The notes beneath the pieces are model-generated. The model saw only the letters and a program-made list of their open reading frames with translations, was not told the origin of the DNA and ran no database searches. 64,000 nucleotides of DNA from Denticeps clupeoides (taxonomy: Eukaryota > Chordata > Actinopteri > Clupeiformes > Denticipitidae): the NCBI RefSeq assembly GCF_900700375.1, contig NC_041717.1:5592023-5656022 (forward strand). The letters run 5' to 3'. Below are positions 38,407 through 53,899 of this stretch, piece after piece (position 1 is the first letter of the stretch; every line of letters starts with the position of its first letter). A program made the position numbers and the translations under genes.

Positions 38407-41400
38407 TCATTCCTCCTCTTTTTCCACATTCTGCTTTTTAGGCACCTGATGCAAGACGTCAACAGTGACAACAGAGCAAGTTAATCATTTAATAATTGAG
38501 ACAAATACAGTGGTGGGAAAAAGTGTTTGCCCCCTCTCTGAAACACAAAATGTAGTTAAATGAAAGATTGTATTATTAAGAAAAATAAATCCTAACCTAC
38601 ATGGTGACCTACATGTGATTAAGTGATTGCCACCTAAACCAAATAACTAAACTAAGTTTTTAACTGCGCTGTGGAAGACTTTTTGAAGAATTGTTCCGCC
38701 ACATTGGAATGAACTGCCTTTTTTAGGTCCTGCCACAACTTCTCAAAAGAATTAAGGTCAGAACCTTTCAGCTTGAGGTACCCAACAGACGGCCGGACAT
38801 TCTACTTTTTTTTTTTTTTTTGCAGAATTCATAGATCACAGCAAGTTTTCCAGGTCCAGGTCCTAAAACGCCTCCGCCTGGACCATCACACTGCTACCAC
38901 TAAACTTCAATGTTGATGTGATGTAATGTTTCTGATATGCGGTGCTACTCTTATGGCAGATGTGATGGTACAGACATCTTCCAAAAAGTTCAGCTTTTGT
39001 CTTGTCAAGCATTCGAGTATTTTCCCAAATATCTTGGGGATCATAAAGATGTTTTCTGTCAAATTTGAGATGTTCTTTTTGCTCAGCAGTGGTTTTCATC
39101 TTGCCACTTTGCCATGCAGGCTGTTTGTGGAGGCTCGCTGGAGCTTTAGAAATGGCTTTAAACCTTTTCCTGAGACCTTTCACATTTGTTCCTGAATGTC
39201 TTTGGATCCCTTGCTTTTGAGAATTTTTGTCAGGCAGGTCTTTCTGTGAGGCAGTAATCAGGCCTGGGTGTGGCTACAGATTTTATTTTATTTTTTGAAG
39301 GGGTAAGCAATCTCTTTGTCGCACAGGGCCATCCTTCACTTAAAAACAAAGTTGGTGTTTACTTGTGTTTTCTTTGGACTAAAATGTATTCTTTTTTGAT
39401 GATCTGAAACAATGAAATGAGACTAACATGGAAAGAATTTTAAAAATCAGAGAGGGAGAAAACACTTTTTTACACCACTGGGTATGGCCAGATGTCCAAA
39501 TGGGCAAAAAAAAAAAGGACAATACCTATGCACAGTGAGATGTTAGACCTTGTGGTCACAATGAGAGTTGCATCTGGTCAACTCAACATATGTATTTGTA
39601 TGAGCAAAATTTGGTGCTGTGACTTTTTTTTTACATTGGTCACTTCCAAACACATTCAACAAAAGTGTGTGTGGACATTAAAATGTCCCATGACATGAAA
39701 ATTTAACTTTGTGTAATATTAGTATGAGTTCCTGGGCAAATCTCATTGTGGGACTGGATAAAAGTGGCTGTCATTATGCACCAAGGCTGAATTTCAAAAA
39801 GAGACTTCAGATACAGTATAAGGGGACACCTAGACCAATATAAAAGCAAAAAAAAAACATTATGTGAGGGGACCTTTAAATGTTCTCACTAATTACATTC
39901 ATTTACCTTAGTGGTCCCAGTATTTTTTTGGTTCCTTCGGCTGTCAAGCCTCCCTCTCAGTGGGAATCTGTCACAAATAAATATTTCTCCCATTAAAAAG
40001 AATCTTGTTCATGCATTTTGTTAACAGGCTATATTCACATTAAAAACTACACAAAATCAATAAACTTGGTGAATTTAAATAAATGTATAAAATGTATTTA
40101 GACATAGATATAGATCATATTAATTAAAAAATATCATATTACCCCACAGACACTGTAGAGCTGGCTGAAGGACATTCATGGAGTGGAACGGGGCCGACTG
40201 GTTGTCCTCCCTGTGCCTCCTGCCAATGATGTTGTCGGCTCCTCCCCTGAGTGTCAGAATTAGTGTTCTTGCCTGCACAAGAGTTCCAGGACTCCCTGTT
40301 TCCAACTCGATGTGACCATCCCAACGACATCTGATTAAGTTCGTCTCCAGGGTCCGCTACAAAAAGCACAATTATGGCACCAGCGGTATAAACGTGTGTT
40401 CTTTAATTGAAACTGCAAACTCTTACCCTGATGTCTCAGCCTTCTGTGATGTTCAGGAGATACAAGACCACTGTCTTTGGTTGCAAACAAAGGTTTCCTT
40501 GCAGATGCCTTGTCCACTGAAACAGCAGTTTGTGGACGGAGATCACACTTATCCTATTTTGGACAGAAATTATTATTTACTTGAAACCACGCTGTTGAAG
40601 ACGACGACGCCACACATCAGAAACCTGGTCAATACCTGGTGGTGAAAAACAACACTCTCTTCCAGGGCCACACCACAGAACTCGCAGGGAATTACCACGT
40701 CGCCCTCCAAAGGACTGGGAGGTGGGCTGCAAGATGGTGGGGACCGGGGAAAGGTGGGAGGGCTTGGCGGGGATGGTCGAATGTTTACCACCCGTCCAGA
40801 ACCTTGTGCCACCTTGTTATTTTTCTGCAGCAGTGTGTGCTCCTTGCTGAAGGAGGCAATGGCAGATGCAGGACTACAACCAGTCTGTAGAGATAAGGAG
40901 GAAACAAAACATGCACACATTAAGCACATGAATCGAAGCAGCAGTCCAATGGTGGAACAAAAGAACAGCAAGTCCTGCAGGAAGGAAATGAGGGAAGGCG
41001 GGGGCTCGGCAGCATTTTTCCACAAATGAGCATATAACTCCACATTATTCTGAAATCAGCATGCATGACTACACAGCTGCACAGACACATTGAAATGTAC
41101 ATTATCCAGCCAACATTTCTGTATCAAACTGGTAAGGTCTAAACTAACACTGAATCACAATGTAACAATGTTGATGGGGTGAAAAAAAAACTCCAACCTG
41201 GTGCAGAATAAGGTCCTCCTCTGGAAAGAGTTCCTCACAAAACTCACACGGCAGCATGGTTTCTAATGGGAAAAGAAAGGGGATTTTAAGTATCAGCATC
41301 CCCATATGCCACATAACTATTCTGACATTAGTGGGCATTTCTATGACATTTGTAGCTTTATGGATGCAATGGCCAGCATTAACAATAAAAAACTCATCCA

Positions 41401-44400
41401 AACCCACATGCCTCTGAATGGGATGTGTTGTGGTTAACAATTGCAGTTATTTACACCGTTGTTATACCATAAAAACACAAAAGACACAAATGTAAGTTGA
41501 TCTATATTCAGGTGATCTCTGACCTGTCTGACTGGGGTTAGGGCCACTGCTGGTTGGAACAGTGCTACGGTAGTTATTGTTGAATGAAGAATACTGTGTA
41601 TGAGGGCTGTTCCCGGGATTCCGTCTAAACTGCTGGTCCCACACATCGGTCCACACACCCTCCTGGCCTTCTGGGTCCTCCTGCTCCCCATCGCTCTGCA
41701 AGCTCAGGGCCAGAAGGTAGTCCAGGCTGGAGGAATCATCACCCAGCAGCTGGCCGGAAGGCCAGAGCAGGCTGTTATTGTTTCCCAGCTCAGCTCCCTG
41801 ATCCAAGACTAAATGAAAGGATTTGGAATTTATTGCTTTAAATCCAGTGAGGATCTGTGATAATATAAACAGTCTGTCTGACTAAATGAAAATGTGGGTT
41901 GAGCATGAGAGTCTATACAGCAAGTAAACTAAATAAATGTAACACAGAATTGAATATCAGATGATGCCATCAACATGCAGAAAAGGACATAATATAGAAA
42001 CACCAGAAAAAGATTTTTGAACATAGGCACAGTGACTTGTTACATACCAAACTGAATATTCTTAGTATGGAACTTATAACAAATTACAAATTATTCTCAT
42101 ATTTGAGTTAATATGCATTATAGGATGTTTTCCATATCAGTGCGCCATCATATATAGATTGAAAAGAAAATTTTAACGAATGTGGTTTACTCACAGCGGC
42201 TAAAATCACTGTTCCTGTGGGTGTTGTTCCGTCTAGCTCTCAGCCCAACTGTCCCACGCGTGCTGTTATGTAGTCTACCCTCTATTGGGCGTGGCGGCAC
42301 CCTGCGCTCAGAAGCTCCCATGTTGTTGATGTGCATCCTTTCCTGGGCCCTCAACAGGTTGTGAATGGAGTGGGTCTCAAACCAAGCCCCCGGAGAGTTG
42401 GTGTCGGCCCATCGGTCGCTGCTGCCCCTCTCCTGGGGCGGGCTGATGCTGCCGCACAAGGCTGGGTGGATGTCCCTTTCCCTAAGCAGGACGTTGCACT
42501 TACAGATGGGACACGGCTCAGTTCGGGTGCCACAGTAGTCTTCGTGCTCCCGGGACTGAGCGTAGGCCAGCTCAAGATCACAGTACTGACAAGGAATGAG
42601 CCGCTGGCTGCACTCTGACCTCTGCAGAGTATCGGAACACAGTTAGCAAATTGAAATTAAATAATTCAGGATTTAATTAACAAAGATATATAGCAGGTGG
42701 AAAGTACCTGGTGAGTTTCCAGAAGACGTTTCTCAATTTTTAATCCACACTTGCACTGCACCTAAAACAGATAAGTTAACCATGAAAAGTATGCAGGCAT
42801 TAAAGGTCCCCATGAAATTAAATAGTGTCCCCTAATACTGTATCTGAAGTTGCAGAAATTCAGTCATGTTGCAGAGACTTTTAGCCAGTCCCACAAGGAG
42901 TCAATGGGCTCAGAAGGTCCCACACACATGGGGCAGTGGTGGCCTAGCAGGTAAGGAAATGGACCCGTAATCGGAAGGTTGCCAGTTTGATTTCCAAACC
43001 GCCAAGGTGCCCCTGAGGTCTCACTGCTCCACGGGTGCCTGTCACTGCACACTAAGGGTGATGGGTGCTGTGTTTCACAATGACAATCACTTCAAAGACT
43101 TCCCCAGGACGCGCCGTTTGGGTGTCTGTAGCTTTAAATGCTAATGAGGACGAGAGAGGCGGGATGAGGCAGAGAGCGGCCTATAGAAGTTGAGTGGCCA
43201 TTCACGGAAATTACATCAACACCATTCACAATGTTTTACGCAGACAAAGGTGTGGGAAATCTTATGACGCCAAATTCCAGATCAGACCACCTGAGCTGTC
43301 GCTTGAGAGTACGCTTTACACCTATCAGGACCATACACTTTAAATTTACATTTACAGCATTTATCAGACGCCCTTATCCAGAGCATCTAACAATCAGTAG
43401 TTACAGGGACAGTCCCCCCCTTGAGACACTCAGGGTTAAGTGTCTTGCTCAGGGACACAATGGTAGTAAGTGGGATTTGAACGTAGGTCTTCAGGTTCAT
43501 AGGCGAGTGTGTTACCCACAAGGCTACTACCACCCTTACACTGCAGGACCATATAGAGTCTTCATCAAAGGGGACCTTCAATCAGGTGTTAATAATATAT
43601 TAATAATATAGTAATTTGTATAGTTATATGAAGTGCTGCACGATTAATCTAATCGCAATCGTAATCGCGATGTCAGTCTGTGCGATTACATGAATGCAAA
43701 AAGCTGCGATTTAAATGATTAGTACATGGATTGGATCGGCAACATATCCGATCCATTCTCTCATTCTCTCAAAGTTTGCGAGTCTCACTACAGTCGGATG
43801 TGACGTATTTGGTCACATGACTTTCGATTCGGAGACATATGGTTAGACGCCGCATGACGCGCTGCATCGTACGTCAACGTCGCCACCATATTGCGAGAGG
43901 CTCTGCTGTGGCGTGAAGCATATACATGTCTATGGAGAGAAGTGCATAAAAATGCCTCACTCTTGTGCTGCTTGGGGCTGTACAAACCGCTGTACGCTCC
44001 AAACCAGATCCAAACATTTCATAGGTAAGGCTGGACAATTGTTTTGAATATATTTGTCCATTAGAAAATCCCGTTTTATAAGTCTTAACCTTAGCTAAGC
44101 TAGGCTAAGCTAGGGAAGCTATGCATTCCTGTGTTCAAGTCAGCCTCCAAACAACGTTTTGGCTAAACGTAGGCATGAACTATTTAGACTGTTCTTAGCT
44201 GTTTAGTTGACTTTTCTCAAACTTTGAAGGTTTCCTAAAGAAATTCACTTCAGTTTACACATCTTAACCTTACCTAAGCTAGCAAAGCTATGCATCCCTG
44301 AGTTCAAGTCAGCCTCCAAACAACGTTTTGGCTAAACGTAGGCATGAACTATTTAGACTGTTCTTAGCTGTTTAGTTGACTTTTCTCAAACTTTGAAGGT

Positions 44401-45382
44401 TTCCTAAAGAAATTCACCTCAGTTTACACATCTTAACCTTAGCTAAGCTAGCAAAGCTATGCATCCCTGTGTTCAAGTCAGCCTCCAAACAACGTTTTGG
44501 CTAAACGTAGGCATGAACTATTTAGACTGTTCTTAGCTGTTTAGTTGACTTTTCTCAAACTTTGAAGGTTTCCTAAAGAAATTCACCTCTGTTTACAAAT
44601 CTTAACCTTAGCTAAGCTAGCAAAGCTATGCATCCCTGTGTTCAAGTCAGCCTCCAAACAACGTTTTGGTTAAACGTAAGAACTCTAATACGGGATTTTA
44701 TAATGGCCAAATATAATAAAAACAGTTGTTTAGCCTTACCAGGGTTTGTCGTTCGACAGTAATGTAAAAGAGTTTTTTGTGATTTATTTAATTTTGTAGA
44801 ATATTGTATTTTGAAAGCACTGGGCATTTCAGGTTATAAGTAGTTTGTATGTTTATCATATCGCAATCGCATATCGCAATATTGATCTCATTAATCGCAA
44901 TATGTCTTTTTCCCCAAATCGTGCAGCCCTAGTTATATGGTTGTAATTGTTTATTTAAAACCTTAGATGGCAGCATGCCTCATTAACTCCCATCGGTCAT
45001 AGAAAAGCAGCAAAACCTTCTAAAAATGAAAGAACTCTACATAAAAATGATATATAACAAAGGTAAAGTACCTGAAGAAATCTCGGACATTTGGAGCAGA
45101 ATTGGAACTGGATCTTGGCCGGAGGTGTGATTACCTGTGCATGCTCCAGGTCCCTGTGCTCCTGCAGCTCCGCTCGCGGTACTGGCTCCTGGCAAACGCC
45201 GCACAGGGCAATGTTCCGCCGGCAGTGGATCTCGTGTGTGGTGAAATTGGCCTCCGGGATCTCGTGCTTGCTACAAATCGAAGGCGGTTTCGGTGAAATC
45301 GAAAAAAAAAAAAAAAACGGAGGCTCTCTCTCGGCGATTTCACTTACCAGTTAGCACAGAACTGGGTTTTCTCCTCTGCCAT
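38407..45382 (-). CDS. trafd1: TRAF-type zinc-finger domain protein 1
   Basis: Eleven exons, 563 residues: 45348-45382, 45135-45270, 42708-42761, 42195-42621, 41524-41808, 41198-41262, 40636-40884, 40427-40553, 40143-40356, 39907-39967, 38407-38445. TRAFD1 (FLN29) is a cytosolic, interferon-inducible negative regulator of TLR/RLR signalling. Seen: an N-terminal Cys/His array ([84 protein letters not shown]), a [16 protein letters not shown] segment, and the paired motifs [19 protein letters not shown] and [19 protein letters not shown]. The end is acidic (NVEKEEE) as in mammals. The N-terminal exons are the best conserved and the Ser-rich middle the least. Intron 3 (42762-45134) hosts a TTAA-type repeat, two SINEs and a hAT/P-like element. 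Confidence 0.96.
38508..39481 (-). mobile_element. Decayed Tc1-like transposon in trafd1 intron
   Basis: Ends CAGTGGTGGGAAAAAGTGTT and, inverted, AACACTTTTTTACACCACTG, with TA at both borders. On the minus strand, pieces of a Tc1 transposase can be read around 38863-39183 ([25 protein letters not shown]), with many frame changes and stops. The whole element is about 970 bp, so it is internally shortened and old. Confidence 0.8.
39678..39879 (+). mobile_element. MITE with TTAA ends
   Basis: Starts TTAAAATGTCCCATGACATG and ends GAGGGGACCTTTAA, that is, imperfect inverted ends with TTAA at each border, as in piggyBac- and ISL2EU/Kolobok-type families. The interior matches the repeats at 18240 and 42801. 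Non-coding. Confidence 0.65.
42930..43098 (+). mobile_element. tRNA-derived SINE, family A
   Basis: Head GGGGCAGTGGTGGCCTAGCA, body with GCCAAGGTGCCCCTGAGGTC, tail CAATGACAATCACTTCAAAG. The B-box is decayed (AGTTTGATTTCC). Confidence 0.8.
43335..43535 (-). mobile_element. SINE, family B
   Basis: Reversed copy: tail TTTACAGCATTTATCAGACG, then AACAATCAGTAGTTACAGGG, CTCAGGGACACAATGGTAGT, and the head with GTAGTAGCCTTGTGGGTAAC on the other strand. Confidence 0.8.
43952..44024 (+). pseudogene. THAP-domain first exon inside the transposon
   Basis: ATG opens a 24-codon frame starting [14 protein letters not shown] and ending at a good splice donor (ATAG followed by GTAAGG). M-P-x-x-C-x4-C is the start of a THAP zinc finger, and THAP genes commonly break in this region of the domain. 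The rest of the THAP domain (the histidine and the AVPTIF-type end) is absent from the element, so by itself this is a stub. It may be the remains of the parent transposase or a captured host exon. Confidence 0.6.
44080..44690. repeat. Tandem repeat, ~170-bp unit, about 3.5 copies
   Basis: The blocks CAGCCTCCAAACAACGTTTT and CTTTGAAGGTTTCCTAAAGA return every ~170 bp (the second near 44223, 44392 and 44562). Copies differ by only a few bases, so the array expanded recently. Confidence 0.9.
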
Positions 45383-47983
45383 CGCCCGCTCAGCTCCTGC
45401 AGCTACACGCCTGACCGGGAGTCGCGGGAAGCGACTGTGATCGTGTAACCTGACAGCCGGGCGACGGGGTTAAAACAATGCGAGTGACAGTTCAGACGAG
45501 CGGGAAAGATAATGCGGCTGGTCCAAGTGTCAGCACTGCCTTGCCGCCCGCCCGAAAGTGGAAAAAAACAGGCTGCTCGGTTCCCTCGACGCGCCCGTCA
45601 TTAGCTTCCCGAGCTTCCGATCGGGGAGCTAGCTAACTAGCTTCTTAGCCGCAACATGCACTGCCCATAAACATCCGATGTCTCACCGCAGGCTCGTTTG
45701 GTGTTTTTCCACGTAGAAAAGGAGGCTATTGTCTAGCCGTAGGTAAAAGCCATTACTTTGAAAGGTGAGCGTAGGCTCCTACATTTACCACGGCTCCCGA
45801 GCGACTATTTGGTTCCACTTGGCTCAGTTTCGGTTCCTAAGCCGTGCTGGCTCCTCAGTGACGGGATCAGCCGGTTCTACGTCCTGATTGGCCGAAGGCG
45901 GAGAGCGGGGTCACGTGACAGAGGTGACGTTTGACAGCACATGCAAATTAAGCAGTAGAGTAGGGATGTGCGGTACTGATGCTGATACGTTATTCAAAAA
46001 ATAAATGTGATTGGAAAGTCGATTTTTTTTTTGTGGACGCCCCCGACCGCCCCCCCCACACACAGAAAAATAAAGCATACTAAGACTTTGGAATTAACAT
46101 ATTTTATTGGTGCCTTCAGTGGTGAATTCAGAAGGCATGGAACCTTCTGAATGTAACCAGATAAACATTAAAAAGGGCTTTGTGCTCTTCTTGTCCATCT
46201 TCCAATGGGGTCAATTTTGCACTCCAGTATCACCACAATTTAAGTGACTTTGAATAGAGACTTTGAAGCGCAGATTGGTTTCTTCTTTTTTCTGCGATTT
46301 CGCACAACCCAGGAAAAATGAATTGTGACATAATAATCTTGGACTGAGAATATTAGGAATAAAATGTGCTTTATTTGGACTTAAGGCCAGCAGCAGTAAG
46401 CGGCCACACCGAGGACCTCATACTCACTTCCCGCGTGTACACAACAACGCTAATTCTAAATGTCTGGTGCACCTTAAATACTGCAGGCTGTAATACTATT
46501 CTTTTAAATAATATTTATTAAGTTGAAATTTCCGTATTGATCATGAATCTACTTGCATAAGAGCAGCAGTTAAGGTACTTCAGCGTCGTGTTTTACTTTG
46601 TTTTACTCGCAAAATGAAGGAGACCTTACTTCGGTAGCCATGCAATCGTAATGTTAGGGCAGCCTGGTATCCCGCGCAAAAAAAAAAAAAATTGCTGATG
46701 CCCGTCAAACAAACGTTTCCATTTATTATTTATTATCATTGTACGTTTTCGGCCCTTAATGCGGGTCATACAGAAAATAGTACTTAGTATTGTGTAAGGT
46801 GTCCTATTCCGCATAAAGAACGCAACTTATTTAATATTTTCCAGCACAATCTGCATTCAAAATATTGTAAAGGTCTGTGGTTTAGGTGCTTAACCCTTTA
46901 ATTCCACAACCAAAAAATAATAGACAGAAAATTATTTTACTTTTACTTTAAATTATTTTAGTTTTTTAAAAAAAGAACCAAAAAAATTGCAAGTCTGTTT
47001 GTTTTGTATCGTAATTGCTACTTTTGGCATTACACATTTTTATATTTTTTGTGTATCATATTCAATACTTCAGGCTATAGCAAACACCCTCATACTCTGC
47101 ACTGGGTGTCCAATTCCTATCCTCCACGCGATCATCTGTCCCTACAAGGCCTTCTATGTAATGCAAATTGCCATCAAGCAAGTGAACTTCCATTTAGCCA
47201 TCTATAAATTAGCAATCGCATAGGTATTTATGAATTCTGAGTCTAATTATTTGTTGTAAATATCACATTTCGATCTGTAAATTGTGTAATTGACTAATTA
47301 AAACACCACATTGTGTACTATGAAAGTCCAATGTATGTAACATCCAAAATAACCACTGAGGAATTTACCACTAAATCTCCCTTTATCCAAGCTGTATGTA
47401 AGAATATTTGTATTGAAAAAGGAAGAAGAAAGGCATCAGATAGTATACAAAATAATTCTATAATGGTAATGCAATGTGTCCCAGAAATGCATGTCTCAAA
47501 TATGATATACACGTAAATAAAGGGTTACACAGCCCTGTACTTTTTGGTGACTTCAGCATGCTTTATTACAACAGTTAACACCAAGTATTCTTCATTTGTT
47601 CAAAACGCTCATGCCCTGAAAAGTTGTCATCATAAAAAAAAACACACCTGCAACCACACCTGTAACAGGGTGCAGGAGGTCGCCATGACAACAAGCACAG
47701 ACAGAGACAAGCACAGACTGTCCTACAATGATAGTTTTAAAATGTCCCCAGTTTAAAGAAAAACTCCTGTGATTGAGTGAGAATGGTGGATTAAAACACA
47801 GGGCGCGCTGTTGACATTCAAATGAACTTTTCAAAAATAAAAAAATAGATTAAAAAAAAAACATCAGTTGAGCAGAGAGGCACACGCGACCGACTCGGTT
47901 CGTCTCTGGAGTTTGGCGTTTTGTCGACTTTACTGCGAAAGAGAAGGACGCTGGAGCGACATAGTCATCGCGGCTACTGTGCA
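45383..47983. other. Spacer between trafd1 and the kinase gene
   Basis: The divergent genes are separated by 2.6 kb. 45383-45960 is CG-rich and presumably the trafd1 promoter. 46000-47850 is AT-rich with short C- and A-runs, and I see no exon or recognisable repeat. 47880-47983 is again CG-rich and should hold the kinase 5' UTR. Confidence 0.6.
45887..45919. promoter_or_regulatory. CCAAT box and palindromic E-box upstream of trafd1
   Basis: 45887-45891 is an inverted CCAAT (ATTGG), and 45910-45919 is GTCACGTGAC, the full palindrome bound by TFEB/MITF/USF-type bHLH-ZIP factors. Both lie about 0.5 kb upstream of the trafd1 start codon, at the edge of a CG-rich region. The transcription start is not known. 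Confidence 0.4.
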
Positions 47984-51447
<3,464 letters not shown>

Positions 51448-53105
51448 AGACAAATTAGCATGTAAATATGTAAATGTAAATATGATCATTTTTTTGTGCT
51501 ATTTTTTCTAGCAGCTGTGACGTCAACCAGAAGTTCAACTTAAAATCTTCACCTGATAAAACCATCACTGGTGAGAATATTTTACGTGTAACATAAAAAT
51601 ACATTCAGCAAGGAATAAACCTCAAACTCTTACACACATTCAGTAATCCTGTAGCCTCATGGTGGCGCTGCTGGATAAGATGAAGGAGGAGGAGAGGCAG
51701 CTTGGGACTGAGAGACACTCAGCAGGACAACATGGGGTTTCATTTGGTCTGCTGACTAAAACTGTCCAGACCTGCTTTTATTCTTCTGAGCAGGTCCTCT
51801 GTCCCGTCCTCTGGTTCTGCTATAATGCTGTGATTGTAGAATTGACAGAAGGAAAGAAGGTTCTGTGGACGTGGGGTGGATGATTTGAATATTGTTAACA
51901 AAATTATACCTTTGCATGTGGAGCTAAAGCAAAATGTTCTCTCATGTGGTCCAGTTTGTTGTGAGTCTTGTTCACAGAAAAAATCTGGAACATAACAAGA
52001 GAACATCCAAAACCTGTTCTCAGTAGGAATTAATACAGTGTTCATAGTAATAGTGTTTTCTGTCATCCTTTCCAAGAAAAGCAGGCAGACAGTCATTCCC
52101 GAGGACCAGGAGGAGGAGTAGAGGCAGATTGGGACTGAGAGCCACTCACCAGAACAACATGGGGTGGGATTTGGCCTGCTGACTAAAACTAACAGGTAAA
52201 TTCCCCATCATGTTCCGCCCGAAACTCTTTCTGCCGTGATGTTTCCCCTACGAAACAAACGTATATTGCTATACGCTAGAATTTATATTGCAATATTTAC
52301 ATTGGTAAATATATTTAATCCTCATATTTTTGCAATGCCGTTTTTAATATATATTCTCATTTAATGTAGGACATTTTAAATATATTAATAGTATAACAAT
52401 GTTAACTATTTTCATATATTGTCATATATCCTATTTCGTACATTTATAAATTGCTTACATATAAAATATTATTATAGAATATATCAACATATATTACTTT
52501 GTACAATTCACAGATATGAATACACGAAATTGATTGTCACATAATATATTGAGAAATATAATTTTGTTGCGTATGGGTTCTGATTTTATTTTATTTATTT
52601 CTGTGTTGCAGGATGTACCCAGAAACACCTACACCTCTGTTTACTCGGTGCGCCCCCACCACTGGCACAAGTCAACTGGACAAAGAATACCTCTGCTCTG
52701 TTTGCACTGTCTAAAGTTTGTCAAATTATTGTAAATAGTTTTTATTAATCTTTTAATTTTATTTTGTTGAAATGTATATTCTATGTATATGTATATTTTA
52801 TGTATATTTTTGCTGTATGTTCAGTTTATCTTATTAAAACTGTATATAGTTCTGCATTAAATTTCCCTTTCTGACAATTAGTTAACATTTTATTCAGCGT
52901 TATTAACCACATCATTTTATTTGAAATTGTGCAATAAATTGTTCTGTCTCGTGTATTTCCTCACTTCTCTTCCTCAGCAGACCCACACCATTAATAGTCC
53001 CACACCGACTGGAGCGCAAATTGGCGTCTTTAATTACAGGCTCCTCCTACAAAATGGAAAACACAAACAAGACAGAGAGAACACAGATACGTTGATTCCA
53101 GTTCT
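51448..53105. other. 3' flank of the kinase gene with a duplicated segment
   Basis: Probably 3' UTR and alternative 3' exons. An ~80-bp segment occurs twice in direct orientation (51684-51763 and 52108-52190). Acceptor-like sites precede 51514 and 52612, and ATTAAA signals lie near 52833 and 52856. 52200-52600 is AT-rich. No protein similarity was recognised. Confidence 0.45.
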
Positions 53106-53312
53106 TCATTCAGGATAAAAACACCAGAGGATTGTGATCAGTAAAAACAAGGACAGGAAGTGACGTGGACCCAACATACCCTCAAAGTGCAGCAGAGCTA
53201 AAATCAGCGCTAGAGCTTCTTGCTCTATTGTACTACAGTTCAAATGGTGCTTGACCACACAGTTTGGAAAAGTAATGACAACAAAGGTTAGATGGACTTT
53301 GGGCATGTCCAA
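53106..53312 (-). mobile_element. Ty3/Gypsy-type LTR retrotransposon fragment (RNase H region), fossil
   Basis: A short minus-strand stretch resembles the RNase H segment of Ty3/Gypsy polyproteins (LNCSTIEQEALALILAL). It is a broken, old fragment; no LTR was recognised. It may belong to the same element as the piece at 56824, with LINE sequence inserted between. Confidence 0.6.
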
Positions 53313-53899
53313 GACATATGAAGTAAAATGAACTTGAATAATTTATGTCTGGACCAATGAAGCTGATATAAAAGAGAAAGAAAAAGCTCCTCAGTTGTAA
53401 ATATCTAAAAAATGTGATCTAGGAACACTAAATTTCTTCACTATCTGCTGAAAAGATGCAAAACTGTCCTCCATATAGAAGATCCCATAGTGAGTGAATG
53501 CCACATTTTGACAGTACATCAAAAGCTTCATCCATCATTGAAGGAGGAAATCTAAAATATTTTTTTTGTTTTTGGTGTAGAAAGCATGAGATTGTTAATT
53601 GCAAAATGGTGCCTAAGCTGATTCCACATCTTTACAGTGTGTATTAAAACAGGATTGGATGTAACAGTGGATGTAGATTGAAAAAGCGGTAGTTTGGCAC
53701 ATAGTAGCGCATATTGGGGGGGTGGGTGGGGGTGGATAGATGGACTTTCTGTTTTTATTCTATTCTATCATTACTAATCCAATATAAGATTTGCTTTCAC
53801 ATTGGAAGACCAGTAGTAATATAGACATTTGGGGAATGATATTCCCCTCAGTTTACAGGGTTTCTGTAATATTTTCAAGATTCAAGATTGGTTTATTGT

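Larger units (their letters stand above)
42801..43578 (-). mobile_element. TTAA-type MITE interrupted by two SINEs
   Basis: Begins TTAAAGGTCCCCATGAAATT and ends near AAGGGGACCTTCAA. Interior blocks (GACTTTTAGCCAGTCCCACA; TGTAGCTTTAAATGCTAATG) are the reverse complement of those at 18240-18548. A family-A SINE (42930-43098) and a family-B SINE (43335-43535) lie inside, so the SINEs moved in later. It lies in trafd1 intron 3. Confidence 0.6.
43631..44931. mobile_element. Non-autonomous DNA transposon, 8-bp target duplication (hAT- or P-like)
   Basis: The ends AAGTGCTGCACGATT and, inverted, TAGGGCTGCACGATT, each followed inwards by AATCGCAAT-type sub-terminal repeats, are flanked by the duplication GTTATATG (43623-43630 and 44932-44939). 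An 8-bp duplication and these ends fit the hAT superfamily; P-type elements also make 8-bp duplications. The interior has no transposase core. It carries a THAP-like first exon (43952-44024) and about 3.5 tandem copies of a ~170-bp unit (44080-44690). It lies in trafd1 intron 3. Confidence 0.8.
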
